A DNA stretch of 64,000 bases from Lactobacillus sp. ESL0785 (GTDB lineage Bacteria; Bacillota; Bacilli; Lactobacillales; Lactobacillaceae): the NCBI RefSeq assembly GCF_029395455.1, contig NZ_CP113916.1, positions 930,001-994,000 of the forward strand. Direction: 5' to 3'. Shown in pieces: positions 42,535 to 51,221 of this stretch. The notes beneath the pieces are model-generated. The model did not search any database. It was not told the origin of the DNA and saw only the letters and a list, made by a program, of their open reading frames with translations. The first letter of the stretch is position 1. The number at the start of each line of letters is the position of its first letter. The position numbers and the translations under genes are program-made.

Positions 42535-43581
42535 TTAAGCAGCTGCTTCTGCAGCAACTTTTTGATCCCGATGCATTAATTTCTTAAGGAAATTACATAG
42601 TAATGCTCCAACAACTACACCAATCACAATTGATAAGCAGTATAATAAAATATTTGAATCAAACGGTGCAGCCATAAATGTGGATAAAGCCGTCTTTTGC
42701 GTTGTACCAAAGAATGCATTAAGTGCGCTAGCTAATCCTGAACCAATCATGCAGCTTGGAATTACGGCTATTGGATCAGAAACAGCAAATGGAATTGCAC
42801 CTTCGGTAGTAGCAATAATACCCATGATCAAAGCAGTAGTTGAATTTTCTTTTTCATCTTGACTGTAATACTTTTTACCGATAAAACTTGCTAACGCCAT
42901 GATTAGAGGTGGAATTCCAATAGCAATAAAACATGCAGTACTAATTGCGTAACCACCAGAAGTATATGAAGCCATACTAAACGTATAAGCAACTTTGTTG
43001 ATTGGTCCACCCATATCTGTTGCCATCATCGCACCAATAATTGCAGCAACTAAGACTTTGTTAGAACCACTGATACTTGCCAACCATGAAGTTAAGCCAT
43101 TTTGCATTGCTCTAACAGGATCACTGAAGACATAGAAAATTACTAAACCACCAATTAATACAGAGGCTAAAGGAATAACGAAAATTGATTTTAAAGAAAT
43201 CAGACTCATTGGCATTGGCAACTTTTTAAGCCAATAAACAAGATAACCGATTAAAACACCAACAACCATTCCGCCAATAAAGCCCATACCCAACTTATTA
43301 GCAACTAGTCCAACAATAAAGGCTGGTGCCAGTCCTGGTCGATCAGCAATCGAGTATGAAATGTATGCGGCAATCATGACAGGAATAAAGCCCAAGCCTT
43401 GTTGACCAATCATCCGTAAAATACCCCAAATATTACTCGTCTGATTCCATACGCCATTACCACCGCCGACAACAGCAATCGAAACGATTAACCCAGAGGC
43501 TGAAACAAGGGGAATCATGTATGAAACTCCTGTTTGAAAGTGATCTACTAATTCTTTAAAGAATTGCTTTATCTTATCCAT
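42535..43581 (-). CDS. PTS fructose-family EIIC permease
   Basis: A 348-residue membrane domain of the Fru family. GGPINKVAYTFSMASYT (after ATDM), the GIPP loop and GIIATTEGAIPFAVSDPIAV are hallmark segments, and about ten membrane spans are evident. It is encoded separately from IIA and IIB. The Fru family carries fructose, mannitol-like and mannosyl-glycerate substrates. Here GH38 and GH32 genes point to an oligosaccharide or glycoside rather than free fructose. Confidence 0.92.
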   Translation of the reverse strand: MDKIKQFFKELVDHFQTGVSYMIPLVSASGLIVSIAVVGGGNGVWNQTSNIWGILRMIGQQGLGFIPVMIAAYISYSIADRPGLAPAFIVGLVANKLGMGFIGGMVVGVLIGYLVYWLKKLPMPMSLISLKSIFVIPLASVLIGGLVIFYVFSDPVRAMQNGLTSWLASISGSNKVLVAAIIGAMMATDMGGPINKVAYTFSMASYTSGGYAISTACFIAIGIPPLIMALASFIGKKYYSQDEKENSTTALIMGIIATTEGAIPFAVSDPIAVIPSCMIGSGLASALNAFFGTTQKTALSTFMAAPFDSNILLYCLSIVIGVVVGALLCNFLKKLMHRDQKVAAEAAA

Positions 43582-43612
43582 AAAACAAACTCACCTTTCT
43601 AAAAAAATTTAA

Positions 43613-43927
43613 TTAATCACCAAGTAGCTCATGAGCTTTAGCAATTGCCTTACTACCATCTTTTACTACTTCAGAAGTACCCATTTTAAGAATTTTTTTA
43701 CCTGCAAAACGATCTTGTTCTCGAACGTTAGTGTCAACTGCGAAAATCACAGCATCAGCTTCTGCAATATCCTTTGCGCTTAGTTTATTTTCAAAGCCCA
43801 TTGCACCTTGCGTCTCAACTTTAATCTGATCACCATTTTTCTTGGCATACTTTTTCAAGTTTTGTGCTGCCATATAGGTGTGGGCTACTCCGGCAATACA
43901 TGCTGTTACTGCTACAAATTTACTCAT
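43613..43927 (-). CDS. PTS fructose-family EIIB
   Basis: A 104-residue EIIB that passes phosphate to the sugar at EIIC. Cys10 in VTACIAGVAHTYMAAQ takes the place of the CPTGIAHT phosphocysteine, with Ile-Ala replacing Pro-Thr. The remaining FENKLSAKDIAEADAVIFA is conserved. It lies 31 bp before the EIIC gene. Confidence 0.92.
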   Translation of the reverse strand: MSKFVAVTACIAGVAHTYMAAQNLKKYAKKNGDQIKVETQGAMGFENKLSAKDIAEADAVIFAVDTNVREQDRFAGKKILKMGTSEVVKDGSKAIAKAHELLGD

Positions 43928-43938
43928 AATAATTTCTC

Positions 43939-44412
43939 CTAATCTTCTAGTTCCTTAAAAATATTTACTAATTTATCTGGATCATTTTCTGCCTTGACTT
44001 GTGCAACAAAATCATCATCCATTAACTTTCCAGCAATTGTTGCTAGCATCTTTAAATGCTCTTTACCGCTATCTTTATCACGTGCAGCCATTAAAAAAAT
44101 AATTGATACCTTACTGCCGTCAAGTGAATTCCACTCAAGTGGCTTAGTTGTTTTAGCAAACACCAATGAAGCCACATTAACCGTTTCACTTTTTCCATGA
44201 GGAATAGCAATATTATTGCCAATGCCTGTTGTCGTCAAGCTTTCTCGATACAAAACATCGTCCTTAAATTTAGTTGCATCACTTACAATACCGTTCTTTT
44301 CCATGACAGCCGCTAATTTAGTTATTGCATCCTCCTTAGAAGAAGCATCTAAACCAATTACGATATTATCTTTTGAAATAAAACTTGTCTCTTTTTTAGT
44401 CAATCTCTTCAT
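43939..44412 (-). CDS. PTS fructose/mannitol-family EIIA
   Basis: A 157-residue EIIA whose active-site His72 lies in GIGNNIAIPHGKSETV. It receives phosphate from HPr. Its start overlaps the 3' end of the regulator gene by 17 bp, so the regulator and transporter are co-transcribed. It precedes EIIB by 11 bp. Confidence 0.92.
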   Translation of the reverse strand: MKRLTKKETSFISKDNIVIGLDASSKEDAITKLAAVMEKNGIVSDATKFKDDVLYRESLTTTGIGNNIAIPHGKSETVNVASLVFAKTTKPLEWNSLDGSKVSIIFLMAARDKDSGKEHLKMLATIAGKLMDDDFVAQVKAENDPDKLVNIFKELED

Positions 44413-46414
44413 CTCCTATCGTAGTAATCACATCTGTTTCTTTTGTTAACCGACTCAATTTACGCAACATCTTTTTATCCTCCAAAATTGCATTAAAGTA
44501 ACTATAAATTTCATTAATTGAACTTTTTATGCTTTTGTTCATTGCCATGAAAAAGACAAGATTAACTTTACCTTTACCCCAATCAATACCACTTGAATTA
44601 ATATAAATAGCAATACAGGGAGACTTAACATACTTAATTGGAGCATGTGGCATGGCAACAAGCTCCATTTTTGTACTAGCAAGTTCTTCTCGCTTAATCG
44701 CTGCTTTCTCAATTCCAGGAAATACATAACCCTGTTTTTGTAATACATCACAAATTTTATGAATTGCTTGGTTACGTTTAATATGTTGATGATCAATCAT
44801 AATTAATTCTGGTTTAACTAACTTCATAAATTCATTTTCGTCTTTTTTAAACTTAGTTAAATTATCAATTACTTGTTGGATTTTCCCTTTTGATTGTTCA
44901 TCTAAAAATGGTGGTACAAATACAACTTTCTTGTGAGCTATATTTATATCAACTGTACTAATGACCAAATCCTCTGTAACAGGTGTATTAATCAGCTCCG
45001 ATATTGAAACTACACGATTAATTTTGATTGTATCAGGAAAATATTTTTCAATTCTCTGTTTAAGAAGTCGAGCCGTTCCCAAACCTGTACTACAAGCAAT
45101 AACAGCAACTACTTTATTATTTTGTTCACGCCTTTCAACATAACTTTCTAAATGCAGAGCAATATATGCAATTTCATCATCATTGATATGAACTGAAAAG
45201 GATTTTTCTATCTCTATACTTAAATCCACTGCTTGGTTATAAACATAAGCAAAGTTTCTTTTGATGCTATCTTTATACGGATTCTTAATACTTAGGCCTA
45301 AGGTAAAGCGATGCAGCGCAGGAATTAAGTGCAGGGTCAGATTGTTAATTAAAGTTTCATCGTAACTTGATAACTTGTTACGTAAAAAGCAAGCAATAAC
45401 ATTGTTTTGAGAGTCTGGCATATTCCCCTCTAAATTGGCATATTGCTGACTGTTAGGCTCAGCAGCTAAGATGTGAATGTTAATGTATTTTTGCTCAGCT
45501 TCAGGTATTGTCAATTGAAACTTATCTTCCAGTAGCTTTGTTAAAGTTTGAGTATTCGGGGACATGGGATGAGCCGTAAAATCATCATTTTGTTGAATAA
45601 TTTCACCATTTTTTATTCTCTGAATAGCAATCACCAGATGAATTTCTAAAGATTGGAATTGATAGTCATTCAAAGTTATTAAACTATTTTTTTGAAATTG
45701 AGTAAGTGTCTGTCCAACTCCAAAGAAAATAGTTTGATCAAAAATTGACTTCAACTCTTTAGGCACATTGATCACCATTTCTGAATTAACTTGACCATTA
45801 ATACTTAGGTTATCACCCCAATAAAATCCTAAAAGCAAGGTCATTAATTTTCGCTTGATACTTTCAGATGCTTGAACAAAAATTCCACGCTCTCCACTTT
45901 TGAGGCTTGCACCTTGTTGATTAAACCAACCTTTAATTTCCTTAAGATAAAGTTCAATTGTTGTTCTACTAACATAATATTTATTAGATAATTCTTGAAT
46001 GGTTATAGGCTGCTCATCTGTTAGTAATCTAGAAATAATTCCCAATTTTATTTCTTTTGGATTTTCCTGACTAGATACTAAGTTACCCTTTTGTAAAGAA
46101 GACAAAAGATGATCAGTATCGCCTTCAAAATAAATTCCGTAACTTTGCTTTCTAATCAGTTTGATATGATATTTTTCAACTTCGTCAGCAATTTCTTTAA
46201 GATACTTATTAATTGTTCCTCTTGACACACCAATGTTATGTTCAATATTTTCATAGTGCGTCACGCCATCAATTAATATTTGCTTAACAATTTTCACTTC
46301 TCTATCGTTGATATAATCGCCTTCTTTCTTTTTACCCTGAATACGCTTCCAATTATAACTGTGATAAATCCATAACGATACAGAACAAAATATACTTTTA
46401 ATAGTATAATTCAT
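44396..46414 (-). CDS. PRD-containing PTS regulator (BglG/MtlR type)
   Basis: A large activator or antiterminator. Domain order is DNA-binding HTH domains (from about residue 37, IGVSRGTINKYLKEI, and a second at about 115-150), two PRDs (about 190-410, HINDDEIAYIALHLESY), an EIIB-like domain (CSTGLGTARLLKQRI) and an EIIA-like domain (VAMPHAPIKYV). It is controlled by PTS phosphorylation. The annotated start at 46414 gives 672 residues with an atypical 34-residue leader. A TATAAT box and a cre box lie inside that leader (46338-46357), so translation more likely begins near 46312, after AAGAAGG, perhaps at a non-ATG codon. Confidence 0.9.
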   Translation of the reverse strand: MNYTIKSIFCSVSLWIYHSYNWKRIQGKKKEGDYINDREVKIVKQILIDGVTHYENIEHNIGVSRGTINKYLKEIADEVEKYHIKLIRKQSYGIYFEGDTDHLLSSLQKGNLVSSQENPKEIKLGIISRLLTDEQPITIQELSNKYYVSRTTIELYLKEIKGWFNQQGASLKSGERGIFVQASESIKRKLMTLLLGFYWGDNLSINGQVNSEMVINVPKELKSIFDQTIFFGVGQTLTQFQKNSLITLNDYQFQSLEIHLVIAIQRIKNGEIIQQNDDFTAHPMSPNTQTLTKLLEDKFQLTIPEAEQKYINIHILAAEPNSQQYANLEGNMPDSQNNVIACFLRNKLSSYDETLINNLTLHLIPALHRFTLGLSIKNPYKDSIKRNFAYVYNQAVDLSIEIEKSFSVHINDDEIAYIALHLESYVERREQNNKVVAVIACSTGLGTARLLKQRIEKYFPDTIKINRVVSISELINTPVTEDLVISTVDINIAHKKVVFVPPFLDEQSKGKIQQVIDNLTKFKKDENEFMKLVKPELIMIDHQHIKRNQAIHKICDVLQKQGYVFPGIEKAAIKREELASTKMELVAMPHAPIKYVKSPCIAIYINSSGIDWGKGKVNLVFFMAMNKSIKSSINEIYSYFNAILEDKKMLRKLSRLTKETDVITTIGDEEID
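46338..46357 (-). promoter_or_regulatory. Promoter -10 and cre box of the GH38/GH32 PTS unit
   Basis: TATAAT on the minus strand (46352-46357) is followed directly by a cre box, TGAATACGCTTCCA on the plus strand (46338-46351), with 13 of 14 matches. A CcpA-bound cre at the start point would repress the whole nine-gene unit. The -35 is not clear. Confidence 0.55.
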
Positions 46415-46624
46415 TAATTCACTTAAAATTTAAAATATTTATGTACATCCCCCTAATATGTCAGATCGTCAACTGAATTTGCTTACAAAATCAATTAATT
46501 CAATAGACGATTGGAAAAAAGATACCCTTAAATATGTACAAAATTAAAAGTAATAACCTAATTTAGTGATACATATTCTAATAATCAACTATTTGGCAAA
46601 CAGTATCCCAAGTTAATAAATACG

Positions 46625-46669
46625 AAAAAAGCATAAAAATAGTGAGCTTTACGCTCACTATTTTTATGC
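46625..46669 (-). terminator. Terminator of the mannose-family PTS operon
   Basis: A perfect 17-bp stem GCATAAAAATAGTGAGC with complement and 5-nt loop; six T follow on the minus strand. The rest of the gap 46415-46624 shows no gene. Confidence 0.9.
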
Positions 46670-46690
46670 AGTTTTAATTATATTGTCATT

Positions 46691-47524
46691 TTAAAATAAG
46701 CCTACTAAACAGCCCAAAGTAACGATTACTACCATAATAATGATAACCTTTGTTGCTGTCATTTGTTTGCTTGAAACAAGCCACCAGCCAAGAATAACCA
46801 TAGCTAGAGGCAATAGTCCTGGGAAAATTCCGTCTAAAACACCTTGCAATGGAGCTGATTTACCACCTTGTGGTATTTTAGCAATTGTCTTCAGAACAAT
46901 TGTATTAGCCGCTAAAGCTCCAACAACCATCACACCCAAAATATTGAAGGCATCAGTGATACGCTTAGAATTTTCACCCACGATGGTATCAATTGCTCCA
47001 ACACCTAGACGATAGCCACTATGAAATGCAATGTATGAAATCGTTGGTCCAATAATACCGTAAGCAATGATATAGAACAATGGTCCAACTGGACTACCGC
47101 CTTTAGCTAAACTCATACCAATAGATAAGAGAATAGGAACAATAATACCTTGAATAATTGAATCGCCAATACCAGCTAAAGGTCCCATTAAAGTTGCTTT
47201 AATAGTTACCGGCATTTCTTCAGAAACATCATTGCCAAGAGCAATTTGTTCCTCAAGTGAAGCAACAATTCCGTTAATCAATTGTCCAGTTTGTGGTTCA
47301 GTATTATAAAACATTGAATGCCGTTCCAAAAGGCGACGCTTTTTTTCAGGATCATTTTTATAATATTTACGAGCAAATGGTAAATATGAATATGCCCATG
47401 CATGACCCTGCAACTTTTCGTAACTCATCGAACTCAAATGCGTAAAGCCCCAACGATACCAAATTTGATTTAATTCGTGCTTTGATAGTAATTTTTTCGG
47501 TTCAGTATTGTTTGAATTTGCCAT
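46691..47524 (-). CDS. PTS mannose-family EIID
   Basis: A 277-residue membrane subunit of the mannose-type PTS. LNQIWYRWGFTHLSSMSYEKLQG near the N-terminus, the segment GPLAGIGDSIIQGIIVPILL and the long hydrophobic C-terminus are standard EIID features. It forms the translocating complex with EIIC. It is the last gene of the IIA-IIB-IIC-IID set. The sugar is not defined by sequence; see the deoC context. Confidence 0.94.
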   Translation of the reverse strand: MANSNNTEPKKLLSKHELNQIWYRWGFTHLSSMSYEKLQGHAWAYSYLPFARKYYKNDPEKKRRLLERHSMFYNTEPQTGQLINGIVASLEEQIALGNDVSEEMPVTIKATLMGPLAGIGDSIIQGIIVPILLSIGMSLAKGGSPVGPLFYIIAYGIIGPTISYIAFHSGYRLGVGAIDTIVGENSKRITDAFNILGVMVVGALAANTIVLKTIAKIPQGGKSAPLQGVLDGIFPGLLPLAMVILGWWLVSSKQMTATKVIIIMVVIVTLGCLVGLF

Positions 47525-47535
47525 AATAAATCTCC

Positions 47536-48381
47536 TTAGAATAGATCCTCATCTTCATATTCATCATCTGTATTAACAGTTTGATCATTATCACCCACAG
47601 TTGAACCTGCTGTAGAGACAGTGTTTTTACCGGATGCAAGATAATAAAGATATGCAACTAACGCTGCAATAAAGACAATCGCAATCATACTTAACTTAGC
47701 AAAAGCTAGTAGGACAAAACCAGCAAGGAAAAAGATAAAATGTGGTTTGCTTTTAATAACTATACTCATAAGCATAGCAATACCCAGAGCTGGTAAAACG
47801 CCACCTAGAACTTGAATAATATGAGTTACAATTTCAGGAATACTGCTAATCAGCCAATTAACTAGTCCTTTACCAAAGTAAATTGCTAAAAATACTGGTA
47901 CGGCACGTAAAAGAAAAGTAGTAATTTGTGGATATACCAAATGGTTTAAAACAATACCGCGATCGTTGTTTTCATGGGCTGCTTTTTCTGCTCTAGTATT
48001 CCAAAAAGAATAGAGAGCCATCCGTCCGTTGTAAAAGATTAAGCCAAAAGTTTGGCCAATTAAAATTGCCAGAGTTACCGCAATCGCTGGATTCTTAGTA
48101 GTAGCCATTGCTAAACCGATACCGCCATATGCCGCATAAGTAATCTCACTATTAGTAGCACCACCAGTTGAAAGGTTAGCTATAAATACAGCCTGTACAG
48201 CTAAACCACATAAAATACCATTTTTAATATCACCAAAAGCAAGACCTACTAATAATCCAGCAACTAAAGGTCTACCTACAATGTAGAAACCACCCGACAT
48301 ACCAAATAGCCAAGGTGTTTCAATTGCTCCTAAATAGCAAAAAATTCCTGTTAAAAGAGCTGGAAAAAACAAACTATTCAT
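47536..48381 (-). CDS. PTS mannose-family EIIC
   Basis: A 281-residue sorbose/mannose-type EIIC. It has the GRPLVAGLLVGLAFGDIKNGI segment, AYGGIGLAMATTKNPAIAV and several membrane spans, with an acidic C-terminal tail (DDEYEDEDLF). It lies 16 bp after EIIB and 11 bp before EIID. Confidence 0.93.
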   Translation of the reverse strand: MNSLFFPALLTGIFCYLGAIETPWLFGMSGGFYIVGRPLVAGLLVGLAFGDIKNGILCGLAVQAVFIANLSTGGATNSEITYAAYGGIGLAMATTKNPAIAVTLAILIGQTFGLIFYNGRMALYSFWNTRAEKAAHENNDRGIVLNHLVYPQITTFLLRAVPVFLAIYFGKGLVNWLISSIPEIVTHIIQVLGGVLPALGIAMLMSIVIKSKPHFIFFLAGFVLLAFAKLSMIAIVFIAALVAYLYYLASGKNTVSTAGSTVGDNDQTVNTDDEYEDEDLF

Positions 48382-48397
48382 TTTCTGTTCCTCCTAT

Positions 48398-48892
48398 TTA
48401 TTTCATTTCATCATATTTTTTCTTCATAGTTGTCCATGATTTCGGTTCATCATCTGGCAGAAGCTGAAATTGAATCTCAACACCATGTTTTGCAATATCT
48501 TCAAAAGCATCGTAATCATTTTGATCTAAAGCAACCGTTCTTCCTAATACCTTAGTCCCAGGTCTAGTGTTCATTGGACCAACATTAAGCACCTTACCAA
48601 AGTCAATACCTAAATCAACCAATTTTGCGAATGTTTGCGGTGAGTCACTTATTAAAAAGAATTTCTTTTTAGATTCAATTCCTTTTGCAATCTTTTCACC
48701 CGCTTCTGCAACTGTGTAAATTCCAACTTTTAACTCATTGGCTGCAGCTTTAAGTACCTTTCTCCTCAGCTTGTCATGCGCAATATTATCACCAACAACT
48801 AAAATGCCATCTACTGGACGGGCCTTAGTCCATCTGGTCATTGTTTGACCATGGATTACACGATCGTCAACTCTTACTACTGAAATACTCAT
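48398..48892 (-). CDS. PTS mannose-family EIIB
   Basis: A 164-residue EIIB of the mannose/sorbose type with phosphorylatable His14 in VRVDDRVIHGQTMTRW. It transfers phosphate from EIIA to the incoming sugar. It is a separate protein, not fused with EIIA as in the classical manL, which points away from the housekeeping mannose/glucose PTS. Confidence 0.94.
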   Translation of the reverse strand: MSISVVRVDDRVIHGQTMTRWTKARPVDGILVVGDNIAHDKLRRKVLKAAANELKVGIYTVAEAGEKIAKGIESKKKFFLISDSPQTFAKLVDLGIDFGKVLNVGPMNTRPGTKVLGRTVALDQNDYDAFEDIAKHGVEIQFQLLPDDEPKSWTTMKKKYDEMK

Positions 48893-48917
48893 TTTTTATT
48901 ACTCCATTCTTCAATGA

Positions 48918-49328
48918 CTAAAAAAGGTCGTCATCATCATCTTGAATATCTACTGCTTTTATAATTCCTTCTGCACCAGCTTTTAAAACAATTTCTGTTG
49001 CTTCATCAAGTGTTGTTTTACTTGTAAGCTGTGGAATTAGTTCAAGTAACATTGGCAAATTTAATCCACTAATTAAACTAACTCTTTCTGGATGTTCTAA
49101 ATAATATTTATATGATTCGTTATAAGGTGTCCCTCCTTTTAAATCGGCCAAAATCAAAACTGATTCCTTTTGCTGATCTAATAATTCATTTAAACTGCTA
49201 CGATATTTATCAATGCCATCATTATCCAATTGTAGAGTTAAAATTTTTGAACTTTTACCGGCAATAAATTCAAAGCCTGATAAAATACCTTCAGCTAAAT
49301 TACCATGTGATGTTAAAAGAACTTTCAC
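48918..49328 (-). CDS. PTS mannose-family EIIA
   Basis: A 136-residue EIIA-Man domain. KVLLTSHGNLAEGILSG carries the phosphorylated His8, and LILADLKGGTPYNESY is conserved. I choose the GTG at 49326-49328 because GGAG lies 9 bp before it and the family starts immediately before this strand; ATG codons five and three codons earlier sit on top of that ribosome site. It heads the minus-strand PTS unit, divergent from deoC. Confidence 0.9.
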   Translation of the reverse strand: MKVLLTSHGNLAEGILSGFEFIAGKSSKILTLQLDNDGIDKYRSSLNELLDQQKESVLILADLKGGTPYNESYKYYLEHPERVSLISGLNLPMLLELIPQLTSKTTLDEATEIVLKAGAEGIIKAVDIQDDDDDLF

Positions 49329-49345
49329 TAGCTTCATCTCCATTT

Positions 49346-49402
49346 TGTAATTACATATTATTTTTACAATGTAATTATATGTAATCGCTATCTTTAAGTC
49401 AA
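49346..49402 (-). promoter_or_regulatory. Promoter of the mannose-type PTS with two operator-like palindromes
   Basis: On the minus strand -35 TTGACT (49397-49402) and -10 TATAAT (49374-49379) have a 17-bp spacer. The palindrome TGTAATTACA lies at 49346-49355, downstream of the -10. A second copy with one change, TGTAATTATA at 49370-49379, overlaps the -10. Both match TGTANNTACA found at deoC and gntR. Confidence 0.7.
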
Positions 49403-49432
49403 TATCTATTTTTATAGAAATTTAATTTATTG

Positions 49433-49479
49433 TTGACCTTTTTTCCTTTAATCATTATAATCTATTATGTAAATACATA
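49433..49479 (+). promoter_or_regulatory. deoC promoter with operator at the start point
   Basis: -35 TTGACC (49433-49438) and -10 TATAAT (49456-49461) with 17 bp between them. The palindrome TATGTA-AA-TACATA (49466-49479) covers the expected transcription start, a classical repressor position. It shares the core TGTANNTACA with the divergent PTS promoter. Confidence 0.75.
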
Positions 49480-49493
49480 AAGGAGAAATAATT

Positions 49494-50201
49494 ATGAAAT
49501 ATACAATTGATGATTTTGCCCGCTTAATTGACCATACGAATTTACATCCGTATGCAACTCAAGAAGATATGAAAAAACTTTGTGATGAAGCAAAAAAGTA
49601 TCATTTTAAAATGGTGGCAATTAATCAAGTTCAATCAAAATATTGCGCTAAACAACTTGCAGGAACAGATATTGATACTGGAGCAGCAATTAGTTTCCCT
49701 TTGGGACAAACAACTGTAGCTTCAAAGGTTTTTGATACTAAAAATGCAATCGAAAATGGTGCCAATGAAATTGATTATGTAGTAAATTTAACCAAAGTAC
49801 GTGACCATGATTGGGACTACATTGAAGACGAAATGAAGCAAATTGTTACCACATGTCATGAAAAGAATATTCCGTGTAAAGTAATCTTTGAAACCTGTTT
49901 TCTTACTAAAGATGAAATTAAGCAATTAGCCTTAATTGCCAAAAAAGTTGAACCTGACTTTGTAAAAACTTCAACTGGTTTTGGGACTGCTGGTGCTAAA
50001 GTTGAGGATGTCAAGTTAATGAAGGAAAATGTTGGCCCTAACGTCAAAGTTAAGGCAGCTGGCGGTATTCGTAACACCGATGACTTTTTAGCAATGATTG
50101 CCGCAGGTGCAAAGCGAATCGGGACTAGTTCCGGAGTAAAAATTATTGAGACTTTGAAGAAACGCTTTGAAGATGACAATATTACTTCTCTAGATATTTA
50201 A
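49494..50201 (+). CDS. deoC: Deoxyribose-phosphate aldolase
   Basis: This 235-residue class I aldolase splits 2-deoxyribose 5-phosphate into glyceraldehyde 3-phosphate and acetaldehyde. Lys158 in [10 protein letters not shown] is the Schiff-base lysine; Asp94 (NEIDYVVN) and Lys187 (VKAAGGIRN) complete the site. Length and core match DeoC. None of the usual nucleoside-catabolism partners (deoB, deoD, pdp, cdd) is present. Instead it is divergent from a mannose-type PTS and followed by a GntR regulator, which suggests that its substrate may come from a PTS-imported deoxy sugar. Confidence 0.96.
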   Translation: MKYTIDDFARLIDHTNLHPYATQEDMKKLCDEAKKYHFKMVAINQVQSKYCAKQLAGTDIDTGAAISFPLGQTTVASKVFDTKNAIENGANEIDYVVNLTKVRDHDWDYIEDEMKQIVTTCHEKNIPCKVIFETCFLTKDEIKQLALIAKKVEPDFVKTSTGFGTAGAKVEDVKLMKENVGPNVKVKAAGGIRNTDDFLAMIAAGAKRIGTSSGVKIIETLKKRFEDDNITSLDI

Positions 50202-50217
50202 AACAAAATTTTAAGAT

Positions 50218-50268
50218 AAAAAAATCAATGCAAAATACCAACTGGAATTTATAAGCATTGATTTTTTT
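50218..50268 (+). terminator. Terminator after deoC
   Basis: AAAAAAATCAATGC (50218-50231) pairs with GCATTGATTTTTTT (50255-50268). The T-run ends just before the gntR promoter region. Confidence 0.88.
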
Positions 50269-50282
50269 GTGTTATAGTAACT

Positions 50283-50292
50283 TGTGATTACA
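50283..50292 (+). promoter_or_regulatory. Operator-like palindrome ahead of gntR
   Basis: TGTGATTACA, one mismatch from TGTAATTACA, lies downstream of a weak -10 (TATAGT) and 19 bp before the GTG start. The position suits autoregulation by the encoded GntR protein. Confidence 0.55.
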
Positions 50293-50310
50293 TAAAAAGG
50301 TGGCAATAGT

Positions 50311-51030
50311 GTGACAAAAGCAGGACAACCCAAATATAAATTAATTGAAGATGATTTACTAAAGAAAATACAAACTGGTGTCTATAAACAAAACACACTG
50401 ATTCCGCGAGAGGTAGAACTTGCAGAAAACTATCATGTCAGCCGACCAACCGTGCGTCAAGCAATTTCTAAGCTAGTCAACAAAGGCTATTTAGAACGCC
50501 GCCGCAAGCGTGGAACGATAGTTAGGCAAGCAAAAATCGAACAGGAATTTACTCACGTAATTGAAAGTTACAGCGCAGAAATGAATATAAAAGGTATTTA
50601 TCCTAAGACAAACCTGCTATACTTTCAAGTCCAACAAGCTAACTCTGAAGTAAGTGAGAACTTAAAAATTCCGTTGAATGCACCAGTTTTTAAACTTACA
50701 CGATTACGTTATGCTGACCAAAAGCCAATTGTTTTAGTTACTACCTACGTTCCCCAGGAAAGAGTGCCTGAGTTAATTAACTACGATTTCGTTAAGGATT
50801 CTCTTTACAGCACTTTGGAAAAGTATAAATTAAAAGTTACGCATGTTATCAGGAAGTTGGAAGTTCTAGAAGCTGATGAAACTACGGCCAATCTACTTAA
50901 TATTCCAAATAACAAGCCAATCTTTTACTTTCACACCCAAGGACTTACCAGTGATGAAAAGCCAATTGAATATTCAATTGCTAAGTATCGTGGTGACCTT
51001 AACTCATTCATAATCGATGTGCGTAGATAA
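50311..51030 (+). CDS. GntR-family regulator (HutC/UTRA subfamily)
   Basis: A 239-residue regulator. The winged helix lies at about 9-75 (LIPREVELAENYHVSRPTVR) and the UTRA effector domain at about 95-235 (KLTRLRYADQKPIVLVTTYV, IEYSIAKYRGDL). Such proteins repress sugar genes until a sugar phosphate binds. It starts at GTG (50311) behind AGGTGG. Palindromes in its own promoter and those of deoC and the PTS make it the probable local regulator. Confidence 0.92.
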   Translation: MTKAGQPKYKLIEDDLLKKIQTGVYKQNTLIPREVELAENYHVSRPTVRQAISKLVNKGYLERRRKRGTIVRQAKIEQEFTHVIESYSAEMNIKGIYPKTNLLYFQVQQANSEVSENLKIPLNAPVFKLTRLRYADQKPIVLVTTYVPQERVPELINYDFVKDSLYSTLEKYKLKVTHVIRKLEVLEADETTANLLNIPNNKPIFYFHTQGLTSDEKPIEYSIAKYRGDLNSFIIDVRR

Positions 51031-51221
51031 TCTGAACTCAACTAAAAACGTTTATGTTCAGCTTACAAATTCTAACTGACTACTTAAATGACATTTATTC
51101 CTAGCTGATCTTTAAGATAATCATTAATATTATCAAGTGGTCATGCTTTTATTTTCTAGTAAAAAGCGCCTAATTGTGCTAATTTAGATAAGGTACAAAT
51201 TTAATATAAGGAAGGCAAATT

